A stretch of DNA of 64,000 nt from Lactuca virosa (Eukaryota > Streptophyta > Magnoliopsida > Asterales > Asteraceae), in assembly GCA_928212115.1 (NCBI GenBank), contig CAKMRJ010005523.1, positions 139,447,803 to 139,511,802 on the forward strand. The letters are read 5' to 3'. Under the pieces are notes generated by a model. The model did not search any database, was not told where the DNA came from, and saw only the letters and a list, made by a program, of their open reading frames with translations. The position numbers and the translations under genes are program-made. Shown one piece after another: positions 33,990-45,841 of this stretch (position 1 is its first letter; each line of letters opens with the position of its first letter).

Positions 33990-34662
33990 GGATTTCCCAG
34001 CATATCCTCGTCTGCCACATACAGCGAAACCAGAAAGGCCCTCTCACGGAACATGGCAGTGATATCCGTCACCATCTCGGTAGTCTGGCGAAGGTCCTGG
34101 AACTCCCTTGCTAGCTACTGAACCTCTATCACGGGTGCAAACTCAGCCCTGAATCTCGTAAAAAAGTCATACCAAGACATTGTCTTAACTGTCTCGCCTC
34201 CCAAAGCATAGTTTACCTCTTCCCACCAATCACGAAGTATGTCCTTCAGAAGACATGATACAAATCTGATCTTCGACCCCTTGGAGCAGAAGTTAGTCTG
34301 GAAGGCATTCCCGATGTATGCCAACCACCGTCTGCTATCAATGGGTTCCTTCATTCCGAATAACTCAGGAGCCCCATAGGCATGAAACTCTCGGAAATTC
34401 AGAGAGCTTTCCCCCATTATAGGCACTACCTCAGTGTGAAATGCGCCCAAACACTCATCCAAAATCTCCATGATGCCCTCCCTGATCGAACCAAAGATCA
34501 TGAGTCTGCTCCAAAATGTTGCGGGTAATCTCAGACGAAATGAACTCCTGTATCTGATCATCCAAGGGTCCGACTCCAGAGCCTAAACCCGATCCCTTAC
34601 CAGGACCCGAACCACCGTGAGTGACCACTATACTGAAAATAAACCATGCAAACCATCAGAAA
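33990..34662 (-). pseudogene. Gypsy gag fragment (minus strand)
   Basis: The frame at 34561-34115, continuing with breaks to about 33990, has the gag capsid signature: FREFHAYGAPELFG, SRRWLAYIGNAF, VSCLLKDILRDWWEEV, SWYDFFTRFRAEFAPVIEVQ, then QDLRQTTEMV and ADEDM. This is the gag of the minus-strand Gypsy whose leader and LTR resume at 43268-45841. The two were separated by the chromovirus insertion at 34663-43267. It is truncated at its 3' end by the element on the left. Confidence 0.85.
34658..34662. repeat. Target-site duplication AGAAA (left)
   Basis: Five bases directly before the LTR start, repeated at 43268-43272 directly after the other LTR end. Confidence 0.93.
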
Positions 34663-36367
34663 TGTAACATCCTGATTCCCAGGTATGTCATTTTAAGTAT
34701 TTATTTTTGAGGATCATTGACCTACTCGACGAGTTGCCGCCATAACTCGCCGAGTAGAGTCGGGATGGCCACGTGGGTTTAATGATCTACTAGACGAGTC
34801 CGGGAGTAGACTCGTCGAGTAGGCGCTGTAAGTTGAAACCCTAAATCCCCGGGTTTGGGGCCTATATAAGGATAAGTATAGCCTCATTTGTGACTCCCCA
34901 TCTGTTTCCTTTCACGGAGAGAAACCCTAATCGCCCCCTTGAGCTTTTGAGAGAGTTTGGAGCCATTGTTTGAGATCTTTGGTGTATTTTGGTAGAGGGA
35001 AAGAGGATTCCAAGCAAGGATTGTGAAGAGGTTGCTAGATCTGCTGCTTAGACATCCAGGAGCTTCTATTCAAGGTATAAAGTTCATACCTTTCTCTCTT
35101 GTATGGATATATCTCATGGTTTTAGAGTTAGGGCTTCATTTCCATCTTTTTGGGGACCTTGAAGGTTTTGAGCACCTTCTTAGAAATAGACATCAGATCT
35201 GGACCTTGTGAGGTCCCTAGAGGTGAAAGTCTTCATGCTTTATGCAACCATGTTAGCCCCTTGAATGAGAGACTTCTTCTCAAGCTTGTTCTTGGCATTT
35301 TTAGCCCTTTGGTGCTATGCATGAACGTAAAGCTCGAGGCTTTACGTGATATTCAGGCCTTGAGAGCTTAGATCTAGAGTGTGAGAGAGTTTTCTGCCTT
35401 GAAATCATCTGGATACAAGTTGAGACCGAACGGACTCACCGAGTTGATGAGCCGACTCGACGAGCCGGTTAGGGTTTGTCCCGATGAGCTGAGTCAGTTG
35501 GTGACCCGTCGAGTTAGGGGTTAGCTCGTCGAGTTGGAGCTTGCCGGGGGTGCCATGAATCGACTGGACTCGACGAGTCTCCCTAGTGCACTCGACGAGT
35601 CTGGTCAAAGTTGGACCGTTGACTGGAGTTGACTTCTGTTGACTTTAGGGTTTGGTCAAAATGAGTGAAAGAGGTCAGGAAGGGTAGAATGGTCTTCTAC
35701 CCACTTTTCAGAGATGAGAGTAGAATATTAATTAGAAATATTAATTCGTGATAGGCGGAGGCTAGACCGAGGATTTCGGGCACAAGACTTTTACTGGCTG
35801 TCTTACGAGGTGAGTCTTCTCACTATACTTTACCTAGAGTGGTAATTATATGTGACCAGAGGGTCTTATGTGCTTGCTTGAGATATGCATGATTGTGTGA
35901 TATGTATTATATGCTATATTATTTGTTGCTTAGACCAGACTGGAGGGTCCAACAAACTATGAGGCCAGAGGGTTCTCAATCAGACCAGACTGGAGGGTCC
36001 AACGAGTAGACCGGACCAGAGGGTCCAACGAGCTACGGGACTGGAGGGTCCCGCTGAGACACATAGACTGGAGGGTCTTACAGAGTATAGCCTCGAGTGG
36101 CGAATTGCTGTATGTGGTATTTTGGGGAAGTCACTAAGCATTCGTGCTTACCGTGTTAAGTGTTATGTGTTTCAGGTACTTTCGAGGATCGTGGGAAGGC
36201 ACCGGCGTGATTGTACACACACTCTTGATATGGAGCTATGATTGTGGATCCTAGATTTGAATAATTGTATTGAAAACTTTTTGGTTGTTTTTGAGAATTA
36301 ATGATGAGACATATGTTTTATGAGTTTTAAAATTGAAAAATTTGTTTTGAAAAATCATGTCGTTACA
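34663..36367 (+). repeat. 5' LTR of the chromovirus
   Basis: TGTAACATCCTGATTCCC ... ATGTCGTTACA. About ten copies of an ACTCGnCGAGT-type palindrome are scattered in it (about 34723, 34744, 34810, 35430, 35455, 35507, 35523, 35569, 35590). A CCTATATAAGG TATA box is at about 34861, and an array of GG(A)CC-AGAGGGTCC/CTGGAGGGTCC repeats spans 35930-36080. Confidence 0.93.
34861..34871 (+). promoter_or_regulatory. TATA box in the chromovirus 5' LTR
   Basis: CCTATATAAGG, followed about 40-60 nt later by C/T-rich sequence and AGAGAAACCCTAA, is a plausible pol II core promoter of the element. The same box occurs in the 3' LTR at about 41759. Confidence 0.6.
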
Positions 36368-36370
36368 AGT

Positions 36371-36383
36371 TGGTATCAGAGCC
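36371..36383 (+). other. Primer-binding site (tRNA-iMet type)
   Basis: TGGTATCAGAGCC begins three bases after the 5' LTR end. It is complementary to the 3' end of plant initiator methionine tRNA, the usual primer in this group. Confidence 0.92.
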
Positions 36384-36972
36384 TTGGTTTGAGGGATTCG
36401 GATACACCTTCGGGCATATCTGGACTCAAACTGAGGATTTGAGAAAAGTTTTCAAAAAGAAACAATTTTTCTAAAAAGAGTAAGAGATTTCCAGAAAAAG
36501 CGGAAAAGAGCAGTGTGTACAATCAGCCAGCGCCCGAACGGTGATTTCCCAAAATACCCTTACGTTATGTGTTATGAGATATGTTATGCATGCTAGAGTA
36601 GGCTAGGTATTCATATTTAGGACTAGAGTGGGCCTGATTTGTGATGCCTTAGCCTAGGAGTTACTGCTACTGTGAATTTCTTCGAGTGTGAGTAGGTAGC
36701 AGAGAGGAGCTTATGAGAGGTCTACTGGGTGGTAGCCTGCGCTCAGCGAGATATAGGGTACTTGTGAACTAGAATCCTAGGAGGAGGACTTGGGGTGAAT
36801 ACGGATGTGGTGTGGAAGGTAGTATAGGGCCCGTACTACTAGAAACACTGGATCAGTGAGCAGCCCAAGTAAGAATCCTTAGGGTACTAAGGAGCAAGTA
36901 GGGTTGAGTGATTGAGTGCGAGAATACTCGAGCGAGTCTCTGATTTCTTTTGTGTTGTGTTTCAGAGACATC

Positions 36973-38159
36973 ATGGTGAGTATACGCCACACTCCAGAGA
37001 GCAGCGGTGTTAGCGATGATGAGATTCGCAGGATGATTCATGATGAGGTGGTTGCAGCCATTCGAGCTGAGATACCAGAGATGTTTGGGTCTATCAAGAC
37101 CACGCTGATTGAGACATTTGACGAGCGGTACGCTGCTCTTACCGATGTTGCTGTTGCTGCGGCCACCGCAACCGTTGCCGCTGCTAGGCCACAAGGGGGT
37201 GACTCGTTGCTGTACCGGGAGTTCAGCAACACGAAGCCACCAGAGTTTGATGGGACTCAGGATCCGATAGCCGCGATGAGATGGATCTCTGACATTGAGG
37301 GATGCTTCTACACATGTTCTTGTCCGGAGCATTTGAGGGTACGGTTCGCGCTGAACCAGCTTCGCTTGGGAGCGAAGGACTGGTGGAAGTTTGTGACAGC
37401 TGACTTTACTACTGCAGAGCTTACCGCGGTGACTTGGGAGAGGTTCACCGCTATGTTTCGAGACGAGTACGTTCCCCCGGTAGAGAGGGAACGGTTGGCC
37501 CAGGAGTTCTTGTCCCTCAAGCAGGGGACTGAGTCTGTGACTGTGATCACACAGATGTTTCATGAGAGGGCGTTGTTTTGCCCTGAGCACGTGTCTACTG
37601 AGCAGGCACGTATGAGCCGATATCTGAGCATTCTGAGGAGAGACATTCGCGAGTTCGTGGCGAACTCGACATACCGAACATTTCCGAGCTCCAGGCAAAT
37701 GCTCGGAAGAGGGAGATTGAGCTAGAGACTCAGGCCAGGGAGGAGGCGGAGTCTCAGAGGAGGGATAGGCGGCCGGCACAGTCTCAGCCGGCGGCCAAGC
37801 GGGCAAAGCCCGCTGATTCGAGATCGGGAGGTCAGAAGGGCCGCACTTGTGGGAAGTGCGGCAAGAGCCATGATGGGGTGTGCAGAGCAGGTGTGTGTTA
37901 CAAGTGCGGGAAGGAGGGGCATATCGCGAGGGATTGCCCCAAGGGATTTTCGGTTTGCTTCCATTGCAACCAGACTGGCCATAGGAAGGCCGAGTGCCCC
38001 ATAGTTGCTTCAGGGATCAGCGCAGGGATCTGCGCCTTCTTTACTCGAGCTACAGAGAGTCGGCCCGTGAAGGCCGAGGCGCCGAAGGCTCGCGGTAGAG
38101 CCTTCCAGTTGACAGCGGAGGAGGTCCGCGCAGCACCCGATGTTGTGGCTGGTATGTGA
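36973..38159 (+). pseudogene. Chromovirus gag (capsid plus two zinc knuckles), frameshifted
   Basis: The ATG at 36973 (MVSIRHTPESSGVSDDEIRR) opens a capsid frame with LLYREFSNTKPPEFDGTQDP, RWISDIEGCF, ALNQLRLGAKDWW, FRDEYVPP and FLSLKQGTESV. A single-base shift near 37683 moves the frame. The remainder carries CGKCGKSHDGVC, CYKCGKEGHIARDC and CFHCNQTGHRKAEC knuckles. It ends at a TGA (38157-38159) only two codons beyond the point where a GT-AG interval begins. A 317-codon frame on the opposite strand is a shadow. Confidence 0.9.
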
Positions 38160-38211
38160 TCTTTTGCTTATTCTTTTGTTTATATATGGTGCTTATTTGT
38201 GATATGTTTAG
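38152..38211 (+). other. 60-nt intron-like interval at the gag/protease boundary
   Basis: Starts GTATGTGATC and ends ATATGTTTAG, is T-rich, and contains the only stop between gag and protease. Removing it joins ...GATGTTGTGGCTG to GTACTTTTCTTG in the same frame, restoring the usual continuity between the gag C-terminus and the protease. Its length is a multiple of three, so both unspliced and spliced forms keep the downstream frame. Confidence 0.5.
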
Positions 38212-41200
38212 GTACTTTTCTTGTGAGTTTTGTACCTGCTTTGGTGTTGTTTGACTCGGGTGCGAGTCGATCTTTCGTATCGCTAGCATTTAGTCGTCAC
38301 ATCAGTATCCAACGTGAGGCGTTGAGTCGACCTTTGAGAGTCTCCATAGCTGATGAGCATGTTGTTTTTGCGACTGATGTGATCCGAGGATGTGTGCTTG
38401 AGATTTTTGGAGTCGAGTTTCCGATAGATTTGGTACCTATCGCGATGGGGGATGTCTGTGTCATCGTGGGCATGGACTGGTTGAGCCGATTCGGAGCCAT
38501 GATCGACTGTGAGCGTCAGCTGGTGACCATCTGAAACCCTAGTGGGGGAGTACTTACAGTATTCGGCGAGGGTACCCGATCTGGGTCAGCATTTTGTTCG
38601 GCTGCTCGAGCGAGGCAGAGCTTGCAGCAGGGTTGCATGGGTTTTCTGGCGTATGTGTCGGATACGCGGGATGTTACGGAGAGACCGAGTACTGTCGCTG
38701 AGGTTCCGGTGGTAAGCGAGTTTCCGGACGTTTTCCCCGAGGAGTTACCAGGTGTGCCTCCCGAGAGGCAGGTGGAGTTTCGTATTGATTTACTTCCGGG
38801 GGCGGCACCTATCGCCAAGGCGCCCTATCGCCTTGCGCCGCCAGAGATGCAGGAGTTATTCTCGCAGCTTCAGGAGCTGTTGGGAAAGGGATTTATCCGG
38901 CCGAGTAGCTCGCCGTGGGGAGCACCGATCCTTTTTGTCAAGAAAAAGGATGGTTCGCACCGGATGTGCATTGATTACCGGGAGTTGAACAAGCTGACGG
39001 TCAAGAACCGTTATCCACTCCCGAGGATCGACGATCTGTTCGATCAGTTGCAGGTGCATCTTGGTTTTCCAAGATCGATTTGAGGTCTGGTTATCACCAG
39101 ATGAGGGTTCGTGAGGAGGATATTCAGAAGACAACATTTAGAACTCGTTATGGGCATTACGAGTTCGTGTTGATGCCTTTGGGTTCACCAATGCACCAGC
39201 AACGTTCATGGATCTCATGAACCGGGTATGCAGGCCTATGTTGGATCGTTCGGTGATCGTGTTCATCGATGATATTTTGGTGTATTCGAGGTCTAGAGAG
39301 CAGCATGAGGAGCATTTGAGGGAGGTCCTGGAGTATTGAGATCGGAGAGGCTTTATGCCAAATTCTCCAAGTGTGATTTCTGGTTACGAGAGGTCCAGTT
39401 CTTGGGACACCTCGTTAATCAGAATGGGATTTTGGTCGACCCGGCCAAGATTGAGGCGGTTATGAGTTGGGAGGTGCCGAGATCCCCCACCGAGATCAGG
39501 AGTTTTCTGGGGTTGGCCGGCTACTATCGGAGGTTTATCAGGGACTTCTCCAAGATCGCCGTTCCTCTCACCAGGTTGACCCGGAAGGGCGTTGCTTTTA
39601 CTTGGGGTCCCGAGCAGCAGACCTCGTTTGAGACTCTTCGCCAGAGATTGTGCGAAGCTCCAGTGTTAGCTCTTCCTGAGGGAATGAGGACTTTGTAGTT
39701 TACTGTGATGCATCTATATCGGGGTTAGGTGTAGTGCTTATGCAGAGAGGGCACGTGATAGCATATGCATCGAGGCAGCTGAAGCCTCATGAGACGAGGT
39801 ATCCCACCCACGATTTAGAGTTGGGGGCAGTGGTGTTCGCCCTCAAGATCTGGCGCCATTACTTGTACGGGGTTCGGTGTACCATATACACGGACCACAA
39901 GAGCTTGAAGTATCTGATGGATCAGCCCAACCTGAATATGCGCCAGAGGAGGTGGTTGACGTGGTAAAAGATTATGACTGTGAGATTTGTATCACCCGGG
40001 CAAGGCTAACGTGGTAGCCGATGCCCTGAGTCGCAAGGCGGAGAGTGCCCCGATTCGGGATATATGCATGAGGATGACAGTGATGACTCCGGTATTGGAT
40101 ATCATTCGAGAGGCCCAGGCGGAGGCCGTGAGACCGGAGAACCGCAAGAGGGAGCGGGTGATTGGGCAAGTATCCGAGTTTGTGACGGATAGCCGGGGAC
40201 TTATGACCTTTCGAGGTCGGATTTGGGTACCTTATACGGGCGGAGCTCATAGCACTCTGATGGAGGAAGCGCATAGGTCGAGATTTTCGATCCATCCCGG
40301 GGCCACTAAGATGTATTTGGATCTGAAAAGAGACTATTGGTGACCCTGTATGAAGAGGGATGTTGCTTGGGTGGTCGAGAGGTGCTTGACCTGCCGTCGG
40401 GTCAAGGCAGAGCACCAACGTCCACATGGTCCATTGCAGCCTTTGGAGATTCCCCAGTGGAAGTGGGAACAAATCTCGATGGACTTCATCACCAAATTAC
40501 CGAGAACGGCGCGTGGAGTTGACGCGATCTGGGTGATTGTGGATCGGTTGACGAAGAGTGCTCATTTCCTTGCTATTAGTGAGAGCTCTTCTGCTGAGAG
40601 GCTGGCAGAGATTTATGTGCGAGAGGTGGTAGCTCAGCATGGAGTGCCGACGTCCATAGTGTCGGATCGGGATGTGCGTTTTACTTCCAGATTCTGGAAG
40701 AAGTTTCATGAGGAGTTGGGAACGCGATTGCATTTTAGTACCTCCTACTACCCACAGACAGACGGACAGAGCGAGCGAACGATTCAGACGCTCGAGGACA
40801 TGCTTCGAGCATGTGTTATGGACTTCGGTGGGAGTTGGGACACATACCTACCCTTGGCTGAGTTTTCTTACAACAACAGCCATCACTCGAGCATTGGTAT
40901 GCCTCCCTTTGAGCTCCTGTATGGAAGAAGGTGTCGCACTCCCATCTGTTGGGGAGAGGTGGGGCAGAGAGTAATGGGCAGCACTGAGATAGTGCTGAAG
41001 ACGATTGAGCAGATTCAGCAGGTCAGACAGAGGTTACTGACAGCGCAGAGTCGTCAGAAGAGTTACGCGGATAGACGACGATCTGAGCTTGAGTTTCAGG
41101 TCGGAGATTTTGTGCTCCTGAAAGTTTCGCCATGGAAAGGAGTGATCCGATTTAGGAAGCGGGGCAAGTTGGGGCCTCGATATATCAGTCCGTTCAGAGT

Positions 41201-41543
41201 GACCGCCAGAGTGGGTAAGGTAGCATACCAATTAGAGCTACCTGCGGAGTTGAGTCAGATCCATAACACCTTCCACGTGTCCCAGTTGCGGAAGTGTGTG
41301 GCTGATGAGACGGCAGTGGTACCATTAGAGGACATTCAGGTGCATGCGAGCCTGAACTACATCGAGAGGCCGATCGCGATCTTGGATCGAAAGATAAAAG
41401 TTCTGAGGAACAAGGAAGTGCTCGTGGTTCAGGTCCAGTGGCAGCATCGGAGAGGGCCCGATTTGACTTGGGAGTCGGAGTCAGAGATGGGGGAGCAGCA
41501 TCCAGAGTTATTTGCGGAGTGTGACTTCGAGGGCAAAGTCTGA
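38199..41543 (+). pseudogene. Chromovirus pol (PR-RT-RNaseH-INT-chromodomain), multiple lesions
   Basis: Protease motif LFDSGASRSFVS (38245-38290). A TGA at 38532-38534 replaces a likely CGA codon. RT blocks: FIRPSSSPWGAPILFVKKKDG, IDYRELNKLTVKNRYPLPRID; the catalytic VFIDDILVYS at about 39262-39290; GHLVNQNGILVDPAKIEAV. RNase H: YCDAS, YASRQLKPHE, YTDHKSLKYL. Integrase: HPGATKMY, an HHCC-type CLTCRRVK, then MDFITKLPRT and VSDRDVRFTSRFW with the D,D(35)E core. The last long frame (40350-41543) ends in a chromodomain-like tail (LNYIERPIAILDRK ... LTWESESEM). Frames shift near 39055, 39180, 39335, 39695, 39965 and 39990, and a TGA interrupts at 40341-40343. Not functional. Confidence 0.93.
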
Positions 41544-41545
41544 TT

Positions 41546-41560
41546 CTAGTGGGGGAGAAT
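41546..41560 (+). other. Polypurine tract of the chromovirus
   Basis: CTAGTGGGGGAGAAT immediately precedes the 3' LTR start TGTAACATCC. It primes plus-strand synthesis in LTR retrotransposons. Confidence 0.9.
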
Positions 41561-43267
41561 TGTAACATCCGGGTTCCCAGGTATGTCATTTTAAGTATTT
41601 ATTTTTGAGGATCATTGACCTACTCGATGAGTTTGCGCCATAACTCACCGAGTAGAGTCGGGATGGCCACGTGGGTTTAATGATCTACTCGACGAGTCCG
41701 GGAGTAGACTCGCCGAGTAGGCGCTGTAAGTTGAAACCCTAAATCCCTAGGTTTGGGGCCTATATAAGGATAAGTATAGCCTCATTTGCGGCTCCCCGTC
41801 TGTTTCCTTTCACTGAGAGAAACCCTAATCGCCCCCGTGAGCTTTTGAGAGAGTTTGGAGCCATTCTTTGAGATCTTTGGTGAATTTTGGTAGAGGGAAA
41901 GAGGATTCCAAGCAAGAATTGTGAAGAGGTTTCTAGATCTGCTGCTTAGACATCCAGGAGCTTCTATTCAAGGTATAAAGTTCGTACCTTTCTCTTTTGT
42001 ATGGATAGATCTCATGGTTTTAGAGTTAGGGCTTCATTTCCATATTTTTGGGGACCTTGAAGGTTTTGTGCACCTTCTTAGGAATAGACATCAGATCTGG
42101 ACCTTGTGAGGTCCTTTAGAGTCGAAAGTCCCCTGCTTTATGCAGCCATGTTAGCCCCCTTGAATGAGAGACTTCTTCTCAAGCTTGTTCTTGGCACTTT
42201 TAGCCCTTTGGTGCTATACATGAACGTAAAGCTCGAGGCTTTATGTGATATTCAGGCCTTGAGAGCTTAGATCTAGAGTGTGAGAGAGTTTTCTGCCTTG
42301 AAATCACCTGGATACAAGTTGAGACCGAACGGACTCGCCGAGTTGATGAGCCGACTCGACGAGCCGGTTAGGATTTGTCCCGATGAACTGAGTCAGTTGG
42401 TGACCAGTCGAATTAGGGGTTAGATCGTCGAGTTGGAGCTTGCCGGGGGTGCCATGAATCTACTGAACTCGACGAGTCTCCCTAGTACACTCGACGAGTC
42501 TGGTCAAAGTTGGACCGTTGACTGGAGTTGACTTCTGTTGACTTTAGGGTTTGGTCAAAATGAGTGAAAGAGGTCAGGAAGGGTAGAATGGTCTTCTACC
42601 CACTTTTCAGAGATAAGAGTAGAATATTAATTAGAAATATTAATTCGTGATAGGCGGAGGCTAGACCGAGGATTTCGGGCACGAGACTTTTACTAGCTGT
42701 CTTACGAGGTGAGTCTTCTCACTATACTTTACCTAGAGTGGTAATTATATGTGACCAGAGGGTCTTATGTGCTTGCTTGAGATATGCATGATTGTGTGAT
42801 ATGTATTGTATGCTATATTATTTGTTGCTTAGACCGGACTGGAGGGTCCAACGAACTATGACGCCAGATGGTTCTCAATCAGACCGGACTGGAGGGTCCA
42901 ACGAGCTAGACCGGACCAGAGGGTCCAACGACCTACGGGACTGGAGGGTCCCGCTGAGACACATAGACCGGAGGGTATTACAGAGTATAGCCTTGAGTGG
43001 CGAATTGATGTATGTGGTATTTTGGGGAACTCACTAAGCATTCGTGCTTACCGTGTTATATGTTATGTGTTTCAGGTACTTCCGAGGATCACGGGAAGGC
43101 ACCGACGTGATTGTACACACACTCTTGATATGGAGCTATGATTGTGGATCCTGGATTTGAATAATTGTATTGAAAACTTTTTGGTTGTTTTTGAGAATTA
43201 ATGATGACACATATGTTTTATGAGTTTTAAAATTCAAAAATTTGTTTTGAAAAATCATGTCGTTACA
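41561..43267 (+). repeat. 3' LTR of the chromovirus
   Basis: 1707 bp, near-identical to the 5' LTR, with the same palindrome set, TATA box and GAGGGTCC repeats (42835-42970). It is followed by the target duplication AGAAA (43268-43272). Confidence 0.95.
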
Positions 43268-44141
43268 AGAAAATACTTAAAGAATCTCACATAATGCGAG
43301 TCCCTTATTATCCTCGTGACTCCCTTGACTCGAGTACGGATCATGTGCTTCCAGTAGTACGGGCCTAATACCACCTTCCACACTTATCCGTACTTTCCTC
43401 AAGAGTGGTCTCGATTTCCTAAAAGACACCCTAAATTCCATTATTCCACAATCCAACTAAACCACACATCTGATAATGCTAATATACTTCCTAGTTCCTC
43501 CTAGGATTCCCTTCCCATCATTCTCCGCCTCACACTATAACGGTTAGACTCAAACGAGAGCTAACTACCTTACGAATATAGTTACATGCAACATACACTA
43601 GGCCTCACACTACAATGGTTAGACTCAAATGAGAGTTGTGCAATAGAGTTAAACCTAACCTTCTAAAATTATCTAATTTCTGTAACTTGTAACCTAGCAT
43701 ATTTGCTTGATAGTTAGCTAGCAATAGCAGTGGTTCCTAAAAGCACAAAGCAAACAACATTCGAGCATCAAGCTCTGATCAGAACACTGCTTAACAGTCC
43801 ATCCTAACATGTCATTAGTAATTCATACTAGCATGTAGCTCTAGAGGCTCAAACAGTAAGCATACAAAGGCATCTCTCCTATCACACAATTATGAGCAGA
43901 TCCTTAGCCCTAATATAACATGCAATTCATATATTCACATATTGAATCAATAAACATGTATGGGTATATTAAGAATACTTATCTGAGCTCGGTCGATTGC
44001 ATGCATCACACCCATTCTTTCTAGTAGTAATCCATTTAGAAAATCATTTCTTTTATGAAAAGCTTACCAAAACCTCAGTTTGAGTTCAGACACACCCGAG
44101 AGTGTGTCTGAATCCCTCAAACCAATGCTCTAATACCAACT
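43268..44141 (-). mobile_element. Leader (PBS to gag) of the minus-strand Gypsy
   Basis: Noncoding internal sequence between the LTR at 44142-45841 and the gag fragment across the chromovirus insertion. A degenerate primer-binding site (complement of TGGTATTAGAGC) lies at about 44127-44139, next to the LTR. The part near 43330-43435 is related to 23110-23215, the leader of the other minus-strand Gypsy derivative. Confidence 0.7.
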
Positions 44142-45841
44142 TGTAACATCCCAAAAATCATAAGTAAAAATTTCATTTTTAAGTCAACCAAAATCCATCA
44201 AATATTCATATCAAACCATCAAAAGTATGCCAATGTGAAAAGAGTTATCAAATACAATCCCAAAATCATTAAAATGCTGAACACGGGTGGATGTGCTGCG
44301 ATCAGGCCAGGCCCTTCCCCTTCGAACCGGAAGTACCTGAAACATAAATTTAAACCATAAGCACAAAGCTTAGTCGATTCCCCAAATACCATATACCATA
44401 CATCATACACACATATCATACTAAAGCTTATACGGGTATATTTCACCTCTGAGTCCCTTCCGACTCTCTGAGTCCCTTCCTTATCCTTCAGTATCTTTCA
44501 ATCGGTACAAGTCTATTTCACCCCCTACAACTATGCATACAGTTATACTAGCAGGAGTCATGAAGACATCATGCACATACATGCATATCAGTAAGTGTCA
44601 CAAAGACAACTACTATCCTACAACATAATCCAGTGGGCCGACATTGGTGCCTTCGACACATAAGCATAGTGAGGAAACTCACCTTAATCTTAAGATGAAC
44701 AAATCACACTCTCGGGCTGCTGTTACCGCGGCTCTTTATACTGAATATATATCCAAAACTAACCCTAATAAAAAATCAGGGTAATAACCCATAATAAATG
44801 GTCCATATTTTAATCTAACATGATAAGGGTAAAAGACCATTTTAACCTTCTCTTAATTGACCCACCTAACCATTGCCCAAACCCATAAAGACCTAAGGCC
44901 CAATAATGACCCAAAGACTTTTTGGTGAGTACGCTAAGTGTACCATACTATTACGCCTAACGTACAAGCCTTAACAACAAAGGAAGTCAGGGCTGAACAC
45001 GCTACGCTGAGCATACCCATATGTTACGCTCAATGTACTCCCCTGAAGCCCAAAATCCATTTTAAGCACTTAATACCTAAAGTCTAAACGTCCAAATCAC
45101 AGATCTAGCTCTTAGGAATGTCTCAACTGATAAAGTCGCAAACTTGATGCCTTTGCATGGCTCAAAGAAGCCTAAACCAATTTCTAACCTTCAAACTTCA
45201 TATAATGAACATCAACTCATGCATGGATGAACCAAAGTTGTCAAGATACAATTTTTATGCTCAAGGGACCTCAGAAACATCAATAAATGTTAACCCAAAC
45301 TTATAGAGTAGATTTTGCTCACATGAATCAAATCATGGGACCAAAATATGCCAAAAACCCTAAGTTAACTAGATCTAAGAAATGAATCATCAATGTTGAG
45401 ACTTTATACATCCAGAAGGATGATCAAGATGAACAAGGTCTATATCTATAAGCTTTCAACCAACCAATGCTTCTCTAAATAGCTCCTTTTCTTCAAAATG
45501 TACCAAAAACACACCAAATCACTCAAAAGGCTCAATACTCTCTCAAAAGGGGCTAGGGTTTCGAGGGGACTACTTTGGGACAATGGAGGCTGATGATAAT
45601 AGAGGCGTTGAGGTCACAATGTGTTTAAATAGGATCCAAACCCTAAAATTTAGGGTTTTTCACTATGCATAAGTACGCTAAGCGTACTCATATGTACGCC
45701 CAATGTAGTAGATGGAATCCACGATCACTTTTAATGAGCTACGCTCAGCGTAACCCACAATTACACTTAGCATAATGGCTTCCCATGCACTAAACAATTA
45801 TTTTAAAATAAGAGGATTTTACCTGGGAACCGGGCGTTACA
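44142..45841 (-). mobile_element. Gypsy LTR shared between two internal regions (minus)
   Basis: TGTAACATCCCAAAAATC ... CCGGGCGTTACA, 1700 bp. To its left is a primer-binding site and leader; to its right is the complement of a polypurine tract (GTTCTCCCCCAATTGAA) and the end of integrase. A single LTR with internal sequence of the same orientation on both sides indicates an LTR-internal-LTR-internal array. It carries TACGCT(A/G)AGCGTA-type palindromes (about 44930-45060, 45670-45760). Confidence 0.8.

Larger units (their letters stand above)
34663..43267 (+). mobile_element. Full-length Gypsy chromovirus (Tekay/Del-like), 8605 bp
   Basis: Intact LTR-retrotransposon architecture: two LTRs of about 1.7 kb (34663-36367, 41561-43267) starting TGTAACATCC and ending GTCGTTACA, a tRNA-iMet-type primer-binding site, gag, protease, RT, RNase H, integrase with a C-terminal chromodomain, a polypurine tract, and a 5-bp target duplication AGAAA. 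The LTRs differ at only a few percent of sites by eye, so the insertion is fairly young. The coding region nevertheless carries a gag frameshift, stops and several single-base shifts, so this copy cannot make its polyprotein. It is nested in an older minus-strand Gypsy. Confidence 0.96.

Noticed and set aside
36853..37806. 317-codon open frame on the minus strand
   Set aside because: It lies opposite the chromovirus gag, has no recognisable domain and is rich in Arg/Ser/Pro. It is a shadow of GC-rich coding sequence.
39972..40472. 166-codon ORF on the minus strand
   Set aside because: Antisense to the RNase H/integrase part of the chromovirus pol, with no domain.
42792..43037. 81-codon ORF with GSNEL-type repeats
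   Set aside because: Encoded by the GAGGGTCC tandem repeats of the 3' LTR. The 5' LTR counterpart is not open.
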